Part shown: piece by piece, positions 1-6,673 of the stretch
Layout of the letters: the number at the start of each line of letters is the position of its first letter
Position numbering within the stretch: the first letter of the stretch is position 1
Source: Betaproteobacteria bacterium
GTDB lineage: Bacteria > Pseudomonadota > Gammaproteobacteria > Burkholderiales > SG8-41
Assembly (NCBI GenBank): GCA_023266245.1
Contig: JAHFRO010000034.1
Coordinates: forward strand, 4,958 to 23,207
Length of the DNA stretch: 18,250 nt
Reading direction: 5' to 3'
Notes under the pieces: model-generated
Seen by the model: the letters and a program-made list of their open reading frames with translations, nothing else
What the model was told of the DNA's origin: nothing
The model's database searches: none
Translations under genes and position numbers: made by a program

Positions 1-996
1 ACGGGCATCGTGGACTACGAGCCGACCGAGCTGGTGATCACGGCGCGCGCCGGAACGCCGCTCGCGGAAATCGAGGCTGCGCTGCGCGAGAAAGGCCAGA
101 TGCTCGTCTTCGAGCCGCCCCGCTTCGGCTATCTGCCCTCACCCCTAGCCCCTCTCCCGGGATTGGGCGAGGGGAACATCGAGCCGGCTGCGCCGGAAAA
201 AAGGATTGCGACGCTGGGAGGATGCATTGCGGCGGGCCTGTCCGGTCCGCGCCGCGCCTACGCCGGAGCGGTGCGCGACTTCGTGCTGGGCGTGCGCCTG
301 CTCGACGGTAAAGGCTCGGACCTCCGCTTCGGCGGACAGGTGATGAAAAACGTCGCCGGCTACGACGTGTCGCGCCTGATGGCGGGCTCGCTCGGCACCC
401 TCGGCGTGCTGCTCGAGGTCTCGCTCAAGGTGCTGCCGTTGCCGGCCACGGAAGCAACGCTCAAGCTTCAATGCATCGAACGCGAGGCAATCGCGATGAT
501 GAACGAGTGGGCGGGGAAACCGTTGCCCATCACGGCGACCGCGTACTGCGATGGCGATCTCGGCGTGCGGCTTTCCGGCGCGCGCACGGCAGTAGCAGCG
601 GCGATCAAGAAGTTGGGTGGAATCCCGGTGGAGCCCGGTCAGGCCGAACGCTTCTGGAACGGCATCCGTGAGCAGACTGACCCATTCTTTGCGACCGGCT
701 TGCCGCTGTGGCGCCTGTCGATGAAGCCCACCACTCCCCCGCTCAATCTACCTGGAAAACAGCTCATCGAATGGGGCGGCGCCCTGCGCTGGCTCAAATC
801 GGAAGCGGATGCGAAGACAGTACGTGACGCCGCGACATACGGCGGCGGCCACGCCACCCTGTTCCGCGACGGCAACAAGTCCGCCGGCGTGTTCCATCCG
901 CTCGCGCCTGCGCTGCTGAAAATCCACCAGCGGCTCAAGCAGACGCTAGATCCGGCCGGCATTCTGAATCCCGGCAGAATGTACCACTCCTTCTGA
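1..996 (+). CDS. glcE: Glycolate oxidase FAD-binding subunit GlcE (5' end outside window)
   Basis: GlcE is a flavin-binding subunit of the GlcDEF glycolate oxidase, which oxidises glycolate to glyoxylate. The frame is open from base 1, so the gene starts upstream. A GTG at 10 is only an internal codon, because the visible sequence begins inside the PCMH-type FAD domain (VDYEPTELVITARAGTPLAEI). Other family signatures are TLGGCIAAGLSGPRRAY, FGGQVMKNVAGYDVSRLMAGS and the C-terminal DPAGILNPGRMY. About 331 codons are present against about 350 residues for E. coli GlcE, and roughly 40-60 N-terminal residues are missing. The usual family text runs from EPPxFG almost directly into ATLGG. Here about 25 extra residues (SPLAPLPGLGEG and flanks) intervene, encoded by a palindromic repeat. 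Whether the protein tolerates this is unknown. glcD is expected upstream. The family call is confident. Confidence 0.93.
   Translation, partial: TGIVDYEPTELVITARAGTPLAEIEAALREKGQMLVFEPPRFGYLPSPLAPLPGLGEGNIEPAAPEKRIATLGGCIAAGLSGPRRAYAGAVRDFVLGVRLLDGKGSDLRFGGQVMKNVAGYDVSRLMAGSLGTLGVLLEVSLKVLPLPATEATLKLQCIEREAIAMMNEWAGKPLPITATAYCDGDLGVRLSGARTAVAAAIKKLGGIPVEPGQAERFWNGIREQTDPFFATGLPLWRLSMKPTTPPLNLPGKQLIEWGGALRWLKSEADAKTVRDAATYGGGHATLFRDGNKSAGVFHPLAPALLKIHQRLKQTLDPAGILNPGRMYHSF
149..174. repeat. REP-like palindrome inserted in frame in glcE
   Basis: Arms 149-158 (CCCCTCTCCC) and 165-174 (GGGCGAGGGG) pair over 10 positions with one mismatch around a 6-base loop. Flanking bases 136-148 (CCTCACCCCTAGC) belong to the same element type. 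CCTCTCCC...GGGAGAGG palindromes are common intergenic repeats in environmental proteobacterial genomes, from general knowledge. Here the element is read through as protein within GlcE. Confidence 0.7.
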
Positions 997-1021
997 TCCG
1001 GAAAATCCACCACGGGATCCC

Positions 1022-1519
1022 ATGCCCAACAACTTTCTCGAGCAACTGGTGTCGGAATGGTATGAATACCAGGGCTACTTCGTGCGCCGCAATATTCCCG
1101 TCGGCAAGCGCACGAAGGGCGGATACGAATGCGAGCTGGACGTGGTGGCCTTCAATCCGACGACCCGTCATCTCGTGCACATCGAGCCCTCGATGGATGC
1201 GGAAAGCTGGGAGCAGCGTGAAAAGCGCTACGAAAAGAAATTCCGTGCCGGGCTCAGGCACATCCACAAGCTGTTCCCGGGAATTAATCTGCCGAATGAA
1301 ATCGAGCAGATCGCCCTGCTCGCCTTCGCCAGCAGAGTGAATCACCCGACTCTTGCGGGCGGCAGAGTCCTGCTGGTCTCAGACCTGCTACGCGCCATCA
1401 TGGAAGAGTTCTCCGACAAGAACATCTCTTCCGGCATGGTCCCCGAACACCATCCGATCCTGCGCACGCTGCAGTTCGTCGTAGAGTATCGTGGGAAGGT
1501 GTTTCACGAGTTGACCTAG
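1022..1519 (+). CDS. Conserved hypothetical protein, PD-(D/E)XK nuclease-like fold
   Basis: This is a 165-residue soluble protein with no signal peptide or membrane segment. The start ATG lies 25 bp after the glcE stop and has only a weak ribosome binding site. The N-terminal half has the layout of restriction-endonuclease-like folds: a helix with WYEYQGYFV, then GGYECELDVVAF, then a strand HLVHIEPS. The ELD and IEP elements resemble the acidic residues of PD-(D/E)XK enzymes, but the usual lysine after the second acid (ExK) is replaced (EPS). Catalysis is therefore uncertain. The C-terminal half contains an HPTLxGGRVLLV stretch and ends LRTLQFVVEYRGKVF. From memory this is a conserved stand-alone family of unknown function. 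It separates glcE from glcF, which are usually contiguous. A nuclease role is only an inference from the fold pattern. Confidence 0.75.
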   Translation: MPNNFLEQLVSEWYEYQGYFVRRNIPVGKRTKGGYECELDVVAFNPTTRHLVHIEPSMDAESWEQREKRYEKKFRAGLRHIHKLFPGINLPNEIEQIALLAFASRVNHPTLAGGRVLLVSDLLRAIMEEFSDKNISSGMVPEHHPILRTLQFVVEYRGKVFHELT

Positions 1520-1555
1520 GCGCCCGTGGTTTGATACAGACCGTGAAAAACTCTC

Positions 1556-1573
1556 AACGCGAAGGACGCAAAG
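1556..1573. repeat. Two 9-mer units, left arm of an inverted repeat
   Basis: The units are AACGCGAAG and GACGCAAAG. The reverse complement of 1690-1707 is ACCGCGGAGGACGCAGAG, which matches this arm at 15 of 18 positions. The two sites are therefore inverted copies of one 9-mer family flanking the heptamer array. Confidence 0.7.
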
Positions 1574-1592
1574 GATTTGATATTTTGAAATT

Positions 1593-1616
1593 CTTGGCGT
1601 CTTGGCGTCTTGGCGG
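1593..1616. repeat. 8-bp tandem repeat, three units (CTTGGCGT/G)
   Basis: Units are CTTGGCGT, CTTGGCGT and CTTGGCGG at 1593, 1601 and 1609. The last 16 bases recur exactly at 1738-1753. Confidence 0.85.
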
Positions 1617-1626
1617 TCCAAAAGGC

Positions 1627-1654
1627 AGGATTCAGGATTCGGGATTCAGGATTC
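1627..1654. repeat. Heptanucleotide tandem repeat AGGATTC x4
   Basis: Units start at 1627, 1634, 1641 and 1648. The third unit is GGGATTC. The array is exactly 28 bp, the same length as the other three heptamer arrays in the window. Confidence 0.85.
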
Positions 1655-1680
1655 AGAGCAATCGATCCTTCTGGTTTTTC

Positions 1681-1707
1681 CTCTGCGTCCTCTGCGTCCT
1701 CCGCGGT
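1681..1707. repeat. 9-bp tandem repeat, three units (CTCTGCGTC)
   Basis: Units are CTCTGCGTC, CTCTGCGTC and CTCCGCGGT. They are inverted relative to the related units at 1556-1573. Confidence 0.8.
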
Positions 1708-1728
1708 GAGAGGTGGTCTTTGTTTTTC

Positions 1729-1753
1729 CTTGGCGGGCTTGGCGTCTTGGCGG
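1729..1753. repeat. 8/9-bp tandem repeat, second copy (CTTGGCGx)
   Basis: Units are CTTGGCGGG, CTTGGCGT and CTTGGCGG. The array ends 9 bp before the glcF start, so it occupies the place where the ribosome binding site should be. No good Shine-Dalgarno sequence is seen. Confidence 0.8.
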
Positions 1754-1762
1754 CTAATTGAC

Positions 1763-2998
1763 ATGCAAACCAACCTCGCGCCGTTCATCAAGGACACGCC
1801 GGAAGGCCGCGAAGCCGACGCGATCCTGCGCAAGTGCACGCATTGCGGACTCTGTACCGCGACCTGTCCTACCTATCAGCTGCTGGGCGACGAGCTCGAC
1901 GGCCCGCGCGGACGCATCTACTTGATCAAGCAGGTGCTCGAAGGCGCGCTGCCGACCTCGAAGACGCAACTGCACCTCGACCGCTGTCTCACCTGCCGTT
2001 CGTGCGAAACGACTTGTCCTTCGGGCGTGCAATACGGGCGCCTGCTCGACATCGGCCGCCATGTGGTGGAAGAGCACGTGGCGCGCGGCCCGCTCGAGGC
2101 CATTCAGCGCCGCGCGCTGCGCGCGGTCATTCCGAGCCCCGCGCTGTTCAATCCGCTGCTCAGGCTCGGTCAGGTCACGCGCCCGCTCCTGCCGCAACCG
2201 TTAAAGCGAAAAGTGCCAACGAGCGCGGCGGCGCCGAAACCATGGCCGACCAGTAACCATGTGCGCCGGATGCTGGTGCTGGAGGGTTGCGTGCAGCCGG
2301 GCCTCTCTCCTAACACCAACGCCGCCGCGGCGCGCGTTCTCGACCGGCTTGGCATCACGCTGGTGCGCGCTTCCGAAGCCGGCTGCTGCGGCGCCGTTTC
2401 GTTCCACCTCGACGCGCAGGACGAAGCGCTCGACTTCATGCGCCGCAACGTGGACGCCTGGTGGCCCTATATCGAGCACGGCACCGAGGCGATCGTCATG
2501 ACCGCGAGCGGCTGCGGCGTGATGGTCAAGGACTACGGTCACCTGCTCTCCCGCGATCCCGCCTACGCCGCGAAGGCGAAGCGCGTGTCGGAACTGACAA
2601 AGGACATCAGCGAAGTCATCGCCGCCGAGAGGGACAAGTTGCTCTCCCTTCCCCCTTCCCCCTTCCCCCTTCCCCGGCGCGTGGCATTCCACTCGCCGTG
2701 CACCCTGCAGCACGGAATGAAGATGAAGGACAAGGTGGAGGCGCTGCTATCGGACCTCGGCTTCGAGCTTGCCAACGTGCCCAACGCGCATCTATGCTGC
2801 GGCTCGGCCGGCACTTATTCCATCCTGCAGCCGGAACTCTCCAGGCAACTACTCGCCAACAAGATCGCGGCCCTCTCGAGCGGCAAGCCCTCGGCGATCC
2901 TCACCGCCAACATCGGCTGCCAGTCGCACCTGCAGACCGCGACCGAGCTCCCGGTCCGGCACTGGATCGAGGCGCTCGAAGAGCGACTTGCACCTTAG
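1763..2998 (+). CDS. glcF: Glycolate oxidase iron-sulfur subunit GlcF
   Basis: GlcF is the Fe-S electron-transfer subunit of GlcDEF glycolate oxidase. The ATG at 1763 was chosen because MQTNLAPFIKDTPEGREADAILRKC matches the family N-terminus. The resulting 411 residues agree with about 407 in E. coli, whereas the longer frame back to 1610 adds only repeat-derived sequence. Two ferredoxin-type 4Fe-4S motifs are visible: KCTHCGLCTATCPTY and RCLTCRSCETTCPSGV. Two CCG-type cysteine-rich domains (DUF224) follow, with signatures LEGCVQPGLSPN, AGCCGAVSFH, SGCGVMVKDYG, FHSPCTLQHG, HLCCGSAGTYS and NIGCQSHL. Between the two CCG domains the linker contains LPPSPFPLP, encoded by a CCCTTCC x4 array. The upstream ribosome binding site region consists of repeats, so expression level is uncertain. 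The stop is one base before the methyltransferase ATG. Confidence 0.95.
   Translation: MQTNLAPFIKDTPEGREADAILRKCTHCGLCTATCPTYQLLGDELDGPRGRIYLIKQVLEGALPTSKTQLHLDRCLTCRSCETTCPSGVQYGRLLDIGRHVVEEHVARGPLEAIQRRALRAVIPSPALFNPLLRLGQVTRPLLPQPLKRKVPTSAAAPKPWPTSNHVRRMLVLEGCVQPGLSPNTNAAAARVLDRLGITLVRASEAGCCGAVSFHLDAQDEALDFMRRNVDAWWPYIEHGTEAIVMTASGCGVMVKDYGHLLSRDPAYAAKAKRVSELTKDISEVIAAERDKLLSLPPSPFPLPRRVAFHSPCTLQHGMKMKDKVEALLSDLGFELANVPNAHLCCGSAGTYSILQPELSRQLLANKIAALSSGKPSAILTANIGCQSHLQTATELPVRHWIEALEERLAP
2646..2673. repeat. Heptanucleotide tandem repeat CCCTTCC x4 inside glcF
   Basis: There are four perfect units at 2646, 2653, 2660 and 2667, followed by CC. The array encodes a Pro/Ser/Leu/Phe linker between the CCG domains. 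Seven is not a multiple of three, so gain or loss of one unit would shift the glcF frame. Confidence 0.9.
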
Positions 2999-2999
2999 C

Positions 3000-4235
3000 A
3001 TGACCCTCGCTGTGACCCATGCAACCAGGAGCGCGCGGAAAAGCCATCCGCTACGCAACCTTCCCGCTCCTGCCGGGACCCTGAAGCTCAACGGCGCGGC
3101 GGTACCGGTGTTCGTCGGCGAGTTATGGACGGCGAAGCAGCGCCAGGCTTCCTCGATCCACGAGATCTCCTACCGCGCCTGCTTCAAGCCGCAGCTTCCC
3201 GCCTGGTTCATCGAGCGCCTGACCGCGACCGGCGACACCGTCTACGACCCCTTCAGCGGCCGCGGCACCACGGCGCTCGAGGCGGCGCTGCACGGGCGCG
3301 GCGTGATCGCCAACGACGTCAACCCGTTGAGCGCGCTGCTCACGCTGCCGCGGCTGGAAGTGCCCGAGCTGCCGGAAGTCGAGCAACGCCTGGGACGCTT
3401 GCGCATCCCGCCACGCGGCGGCGCGGACCTGGATCTCTCGATGTTCTTTCATCCCCGCACCGAGCGCGAGATCGTCGCTTTGCGCTCCTATCTCGAACGA
3501 CTCAAAGAATACGGCGACGAAGACGCGGTGGATCGCTGGATACGAATGGTTGCGACCAACCGCTTGACCGGCCATTCCCCCGGATTTTTCTCGGTCTATA
3601 CGCTGCCGCCCAATCAGGCGGTGTCGCCGGAAAACCAGCGAAAAATCAACCGCAAGCTGAAGCAGAAGCCGCTCTACCGCGACATCCGCGCCCTCATCCT
3701 TCGAAAATCCGTGCAGCTACAGCACAAGCTGAGCGCCACCGACAAGGAACGGCTGCGCCGCGCGGCGGCCGACGCGGTCTTTCTCACCAGGGATGCAGCG
3801 CTGACGCGGGAGATCCATGCGAACAGCATCCAGCTCACGGTCACTTCGCCGCCGTTTCTCGACGTGGTGCAGTACGCGCGCGACAACTGGCTGCGCTGCT
3901 GGTTCAACGGCCTCGATGCCGAAGCGATCGGCCGGCGCATCACCATGGCGAAGACGCTCGAGGACTGGGCCGGCGCGATGTCGCGGGCGTTCGCCGAACT
4001 CTACCGCGTAACGAGACCGGGAGGCTGGGTCGCGTTCGAGGTCGGCGAAGTGCGGCGCGGAGCGGTGAAACTGGATGAGATTGTGGCCCCGCTCGGGATG
4101 GATGCCGGCTTCGACTGCGTCGCGGTCCTGATCAATTCCCAGCGCTTTACCAAGACCGCCAACATCTGGGGCGTGGCGAACAACCAGCTCGGCACCAATT
4201 CCAACCGCATCGCGCTGTTCCGGAAAGCGGGCTGA
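3000..4235 (+). CDS. DNA methyltransferase (N4-cytosine/N6-adenine type), orphan
   Basis: This is a 411-residue SAM-dependent amino-methyltransferase acting on DNA bases; the target sequence cannot be read from the gene. A motif X-like segment, SYRACFKPQLPAWFI, is followed by motif I DPFSGRGTT (D83-T91) with a downstream acid in ANDVNPLS. About 190 residues later comes catalytic motif IV, TSPPF (T282-F286), then a late RPGGWVAFEVGE strand. TSPP rather than DPPY favours N4-cytosine, but N6-adenine is possible. Motif I before IV differs from the usual beta-class order of DPF(x)GSGT enzymes, where IV comes first. The ATG at 3000 follows the glcF stop by one base, suggesting translational coupling. 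No restriction endonuclease is adjacent. The nuclease-like protein at 1022 is the only candidate and is separated from it by glcF. Confidence 0.85.
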   Translation: MTLAVTHATRSARKSHPLRNLPAPAGTLKLNGAAVPVFVGELWTAKQRQASSIHEISYRACFKPQLPAWFIERLTATGDTVYDPFSGRGTTALEAALHGRGVIANDVNPLSALLTLPRLEVPELPEVEQRLGRLRIPPRGGADLDLSMFFHPRTEREIVALRSYLERLKEYGDEDAVDRWIRMVATNRLTGHSPGFFSVYTLPPNQAVSPENQRKINRKLKQKPLYRDIRALILRKSVQLQHKLSATDKERLRRAAADAVFLTRDAALTREIHANSIQLTVTSPPFLDVVQYARDNWLRCWFNGLDAEAIGRRITMAKTLEDWAGAMSRAFAELYRVTRPGGWVAFEVGEVRRGAVKLDEIVAPLGMDAGFDCVAVLINSQRFTKTANIWGVANNQLGTNSNRIALFRKAG

Positions 4236-4252
4236 CGCCGCCATCATGATTG

Positions 4253-4384
4253 TCAGCCTCCGGCTGCAGTTTCCCGGCGCTGGCGCAAGCTGTCCCAGAT
4301 ACTCACCACAACCTCTTCGATGTCCTCCGTGAGGTTGGTCCGCGCGCCGCCCGCCACATGAGGCGTGAGCAGCATCGGCGGCCG
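4253..4384 (-). pseudogene. Relic of a D-2-hydroxyacid dehydrogenase C-terminus
   Basis: Reading the minus strand straight on from the MmgE/PrpD stop codon (4385-4387), in the same frame, gives 43 codons to a TGA at 4253-4255. The peptide contains PPMLLTPHVAGGARTNLTED and ends SLRQRRETAAGG. TPHxAGGTxE is the signature near the C-terminus of NAD-dependent D-2-hydroxyacid dehydrogenases, where its histidine is the catalytic acid/base. Nothing of the rest of that ~310-residue protein is present, so this is a 3' stump of a deleted gene. It once formed the last gene of the operon. It lacks its own start and is probably untranslated. Confidence 0.7.
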
Positions 4385-5755
4385 TCAGGCGCGAAGCAAC
4401 GGCCTGAGCTCCCTCACGTTTCGAACTTTCTCGATGCCCCACACCGCGTCGATCAGCGCCCGGGCGCGGCCCTTGCCGAGTACCGGAGCGATGAGGTCGT
4501 AACACTTGGCGTCGACCTCCTCGCGCGTCATCGGATTGGCGGGCGTGCCGCGCACCGCCTGGGTGTGCTGTCTGAGAATTCGCCCGTCGCGCGTCCTGAG
4601 CTCCAGGATCGCCTCGCGCGTCGGGGCGTGCTCGAGCGCTTCGTCGCCGATCAGCTCGACGCGCTGCTTCACCGCAAGCACCTTGGGGTCGCGCATGCGG
4701 CGCTCGTCGTGCGAGGAAATGAAGGTCACGGTGCCGTCGAGCAGCATCACCGAGAGCAGGTGCTGCAGGTTGATGTCGGGCATGCTGCGGTCGTTCACCG
4801 TCGCGGCGCCGGTTTTATAGATCGTCACGGTCAGCTTCTCGACGTCGTCCGCGCCGATGCGGTGCTCCTTGACCAGCGTTGACAGCGAATCGAGCGCCGC
4901 CTGGATCGGGAAGCCCGCGGACCAGCGCTTGATGCTGGTGTTCACGACCTCAAAGGTGCTGCCGAGCCCGCGCGTCAGCGCCTGGGGATCGGGCTCCGCC
5001 GCGTAGGCGAAGAAAAAATTCATGTCGCCCGAGAACACATCCTCCACCCCCGTGAAGCCGCTCGCCGCCAGGGTCGCAGCGGTCACGCCATTGCGCGAGG
5101 TCATGCCGCCGAAGTCGAACGCCTTCTCGACGTGCTCCTTGTCGCGCGCCCAGCAGTTCACGCCCGACGCCTGCTGCGCGGTATAGGAAAGCAGATAAGG
5201 GACCTGGTGTTCCTTGAGACCGGCCAGCGCGCCGGCCGCCGCCGCCGCGCCGAACAACGGACCGAAGCTGTGGCTGGAACGCCCCGCGGCCCGAAACGCA
5301 AGCGGCCCCAGCGCATACATCGCACGGGTGCAGATGTCGTAGCCCAGCACCACCGCGCGCAGCATGGCTCTTCCGTCGCGCCGCCCGCGCTCGGCCATCG
5401 CCAGCGCCGCGGGCACCGTGCCGCATCCTGGATGGGATTGCGAGCGCGTGTGCGAATCGTCGGTCTCGTCGGCATGCGCCATCATGCCGTTCGCAAAAGC
5501 AGCGTTGACCGTCGAAGTGAGCAGGCGGGTGCCGACGACCGTGGCTTCCTTGACGCCGCCCAGGCTTTTCACGTAAGCGACCGCCTTCTTGCCGGGCAGC
5601 AGGCGCGATCCGGACACGATGGCCGCCAGCGTATCGATCAAATGGTGCTTGCCAGCTTCGACCGCCTCCGCGGGCAACGGTCTTTTCAGCGCGCCGGCGA
5701 TATACGCGCTCAACTCGCGCATCACCGGCGAAATCTCGTAGCGCGGCGTGCCCAA
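4385..5755 (-). CDS. MmgE/PrpD family protein (2-methylcitrate dehydratase-like)
   Basis: This is a 456-residue cytoplasmic protein of the MmgE/PrpD family, which includes 2-methylcitrate dehydratase and other hydro-lyases or isomerases acting on branched tricarboxylates. Family features are HHLIDTLAAIVSGS near residue 40, ADETDDSHTRSQSHPGCGTVPAALA around residue 95, HSFGPLFGAAAAAGALAGL, and the late KRWSAGFPIQAALDSL segment. The length is typical. The start used is TTG at 5755, 15 bp after the upstream stop. An internal ATG at 5722 (MRELSAYIAG) is the alternative, but the RYEISPVM stretch before it looks conserved from memory. It follows an isocitrate-lyase-superfamily gene by 15 bp, so the two probably act in sequence. 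The true substrate is unknown. Methylcitrate itself is unlikely, as no PrpC-like synthase is nearby. Confidence 0.9.
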   Translation of the reverse strand: MGTPRYEISPVMRELSAYIAGALKRPLPAEAVEAGKHHLIDTLAAIVSGSRLLPGKKAVAYVKSLGGVKEATVVGTRLLTSTVNAAFANGMMAHADETDDSHTRSQSHPGCGTVPAALAMAERGRRDGRAMLRAVVLGYDICTRAMYALGPLAFRAAGRSSHSFGPLFGAAAAAGALAGLKEHQVPYLLSYTAQQASGVNCWARDKEHVEKAFDFGGMTSRNGVTAATLAASGFTGVEDVFSGDMNFFFAYAAEPDPQALTRGLGSTFEVVNTSIKRWSAGFPIQAALDSLSTLVKEHRIGADDVEKLTVTIYKTGAATVNDRSMPDINLQHLLSVMLLDGTVTFISSHDERRMRDPKVLAVKQRVELIGDEALEHAPTREAILELRTRDGRILRQHTQAVRGTPANPMTREEVDAKCYDLIAPVLGKGRARALIDAVWGIEKVRNVRELRPLLRA

Positions 5756-5770
5756 AGCGATCGCGCCCCG

Positions 5771-6631
5771 TCAGGATGGTTTTTCGACGGTGGCTTTTTC
5801 AATCGCGAGCAGCGCGTCGAGCCCGAGGGTCTGATGGAGCGCGGCCTGCTCGGCCTTGCGCGTGGTGCCCGCCAGCACCGGGTTGGGGGCGCCGTCCGCG
5901 AGCGAGCGATAGGTCTGCTGCATCGCGCGGTGAAACGCGAACGTCGGTGTCGTGATCGCGAGAATGCGGTAGCCGAGGGCGCCGAACTCCTGCAGCGTCA
6001 TGCCGTATCCCTGCACTCCTTCGCCCTGCACCGAGAACATGAAAGGCGGCGGCAGGCGCCCGGCGATGAAGCGGGCCTCCTCGGCATTGCGCGGAGTAAC
6101 GAACAGCATGTCCGCCCCCGCCTTGCGGTACGCTTCCGCGCGCCGCAATGCATCGTCCATGCTGCTCGACCGCACGCCGTTGGTGCGGGCGATAATGGCG
6201 AACTCGGGGCTGCGGCGCGCCCGGACCGCTTCGCGGACTTTTGCCGCCATCAGCTCCTGCGGAATCATGTGCTCGATGCCGATGTGGTGATGCGCGCGCT
6301 TGGGCAGCAGTTGGTCTTCGATCTCGATGGCGCAGAATCCCGCCGCTTCCGCCACGGATACGGTGTGGTGCAAGTGCATCGGATCGCCGAAGCCGCAGGC
6401 GCCGTCGAGTATCAGCGGCAGGCCGCACGCCGCACGGATCTCGACGCCCGCCTGGACGAGCTCCGTCAGGCTCAGGTTCGCCTCGAGGCAACATTTGACG
6501 TAGCCGAGGGCGCCGGCGCTGAGATACAGCACCTCAAAGCCCGCCGCGGCCGCGATCTTCGCGCAGAGCGGATTGAACACCGCGGGCGCTACATACGCCT
6601 GCTTGCCCGCCAGCATTTCACGAAACTTCAT
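5771..6631 (-). CDS. Isocitrate lyase/PEP mutase superfamily enzyme, atypical active site
   Basis: This is a 286-residue TIM-barrel protein of the superfamily containing 2-methylisocitrate lyase, oxaloacetate decarboxylase and PEP mutase. Visible signatures are LSAGALGY (residues 38-44), LILDGACGFGDP (73-84) and EIEDQLLPKRAHHH (103-116). The metal-binding loop is normally DxDTGYG. Here it is D76-G-A78-C-G, so the second aspartate is lost. The lyase signature K(K/R)CGH reads K111-R-A113-H-H, so the catalytic cysteine is absent. A true (methyl)isocitrate lyase reaction is therefore doubtful. A decarboxylase, hydrolase or another C-C lyase is more likely. The ATG at 6631 has a strong GGGAGG site 8 bp upstream. 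It sits between a Bug gene and the MmgE/PrpD gene in one operon. Confidence 0.88.
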   Translation of the reverse strand: MKFREMLAGKQAYVAPAVFNPLCAKIAAAAGFEVLYLSAGALGYVKCCLEANLSLTELVQAGVEIRAACGLPLILDGACGFGDPMHLHHTVSVAEAAGFCAIEIEDQLLPKRAHHHIGIEHMIPQELMAAKVREAVRARRSPEFAIIARTNGVRSSSMDDALRRAEAYRKAGADMLFVTPRNAEEARFIAGRLPPPFMFSVQGEGVQGYGMTLQEFGALGYRILAITTPTFAFHRAMQQTYRSLADGAPNPVLAGTTRKAEQAALHQTLGLDALLAIEKATVEKPS

Positions 6632-6673
6632 CGTCAGTCCCTCCCGTGCATTCTGGTACGCCGGACATCTCCG

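Larger units (their letters stand above)
1520..1762. other. Repeat-rich spacer between the nuclease-like gene and glcF
   Basis: No convincing gene lies in these 243 bases. They are almost entirely a mosaic of short direct repeats: a 9-mer family at 1556-1573, an 8-mer array at 1593-1616, a 7-mer array at 1627-1654, an inverted 9-mer array at 1681-1707 and a second 8-mer array at 1729-1753. The 16 bases CTTGGCGTCTTGGCGG occur perfectly at 1601-1616 and 1738-1753. The stretch reads open in the glcF frame from an ATG at 1610, but the encoded peptide is repeat-derived and unlike GlcF. Confidence 0.8.

Noticed and set aside
1550..1755. CRISPR array in the repeat-rich spacer
   Set aside because: The repeats are 7-9 bp head-to-tail units without unique spacers of 25-40 bp, and no cas genes are present.
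1610..1762. Upstream ATG extension of glcF
   Set aside because: The extra 51 residues come only from repeats, while the ATG at 1763 gives the conserved GlcF N-terminus and normal length.
1022..4235. Restriction-modification system made of the nuclease-like protein and the methyltransferase
   Set aside because: The two genes are separated by glcF, and the nuclease-like protein lacks the ExK lysine. The pairing is possible but unsupported.
4254..4266. CAGCC-TCC-GGCTG hairpin as a terminator between convergent genes
   Set aside because: The stem is only 5 bp with a 3-base loop and no T-run on either strand. It lies within the dehydrogenase relic.
3717..4505. Minus-strand open frame of 262 codons overlapping the methyltransferase end
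   Set aside because: It overlaps the methyltransferase and the MmgE/PrpD gene end and shows no recognisable domain. The dehydrogenase relic is in a different reading frame.
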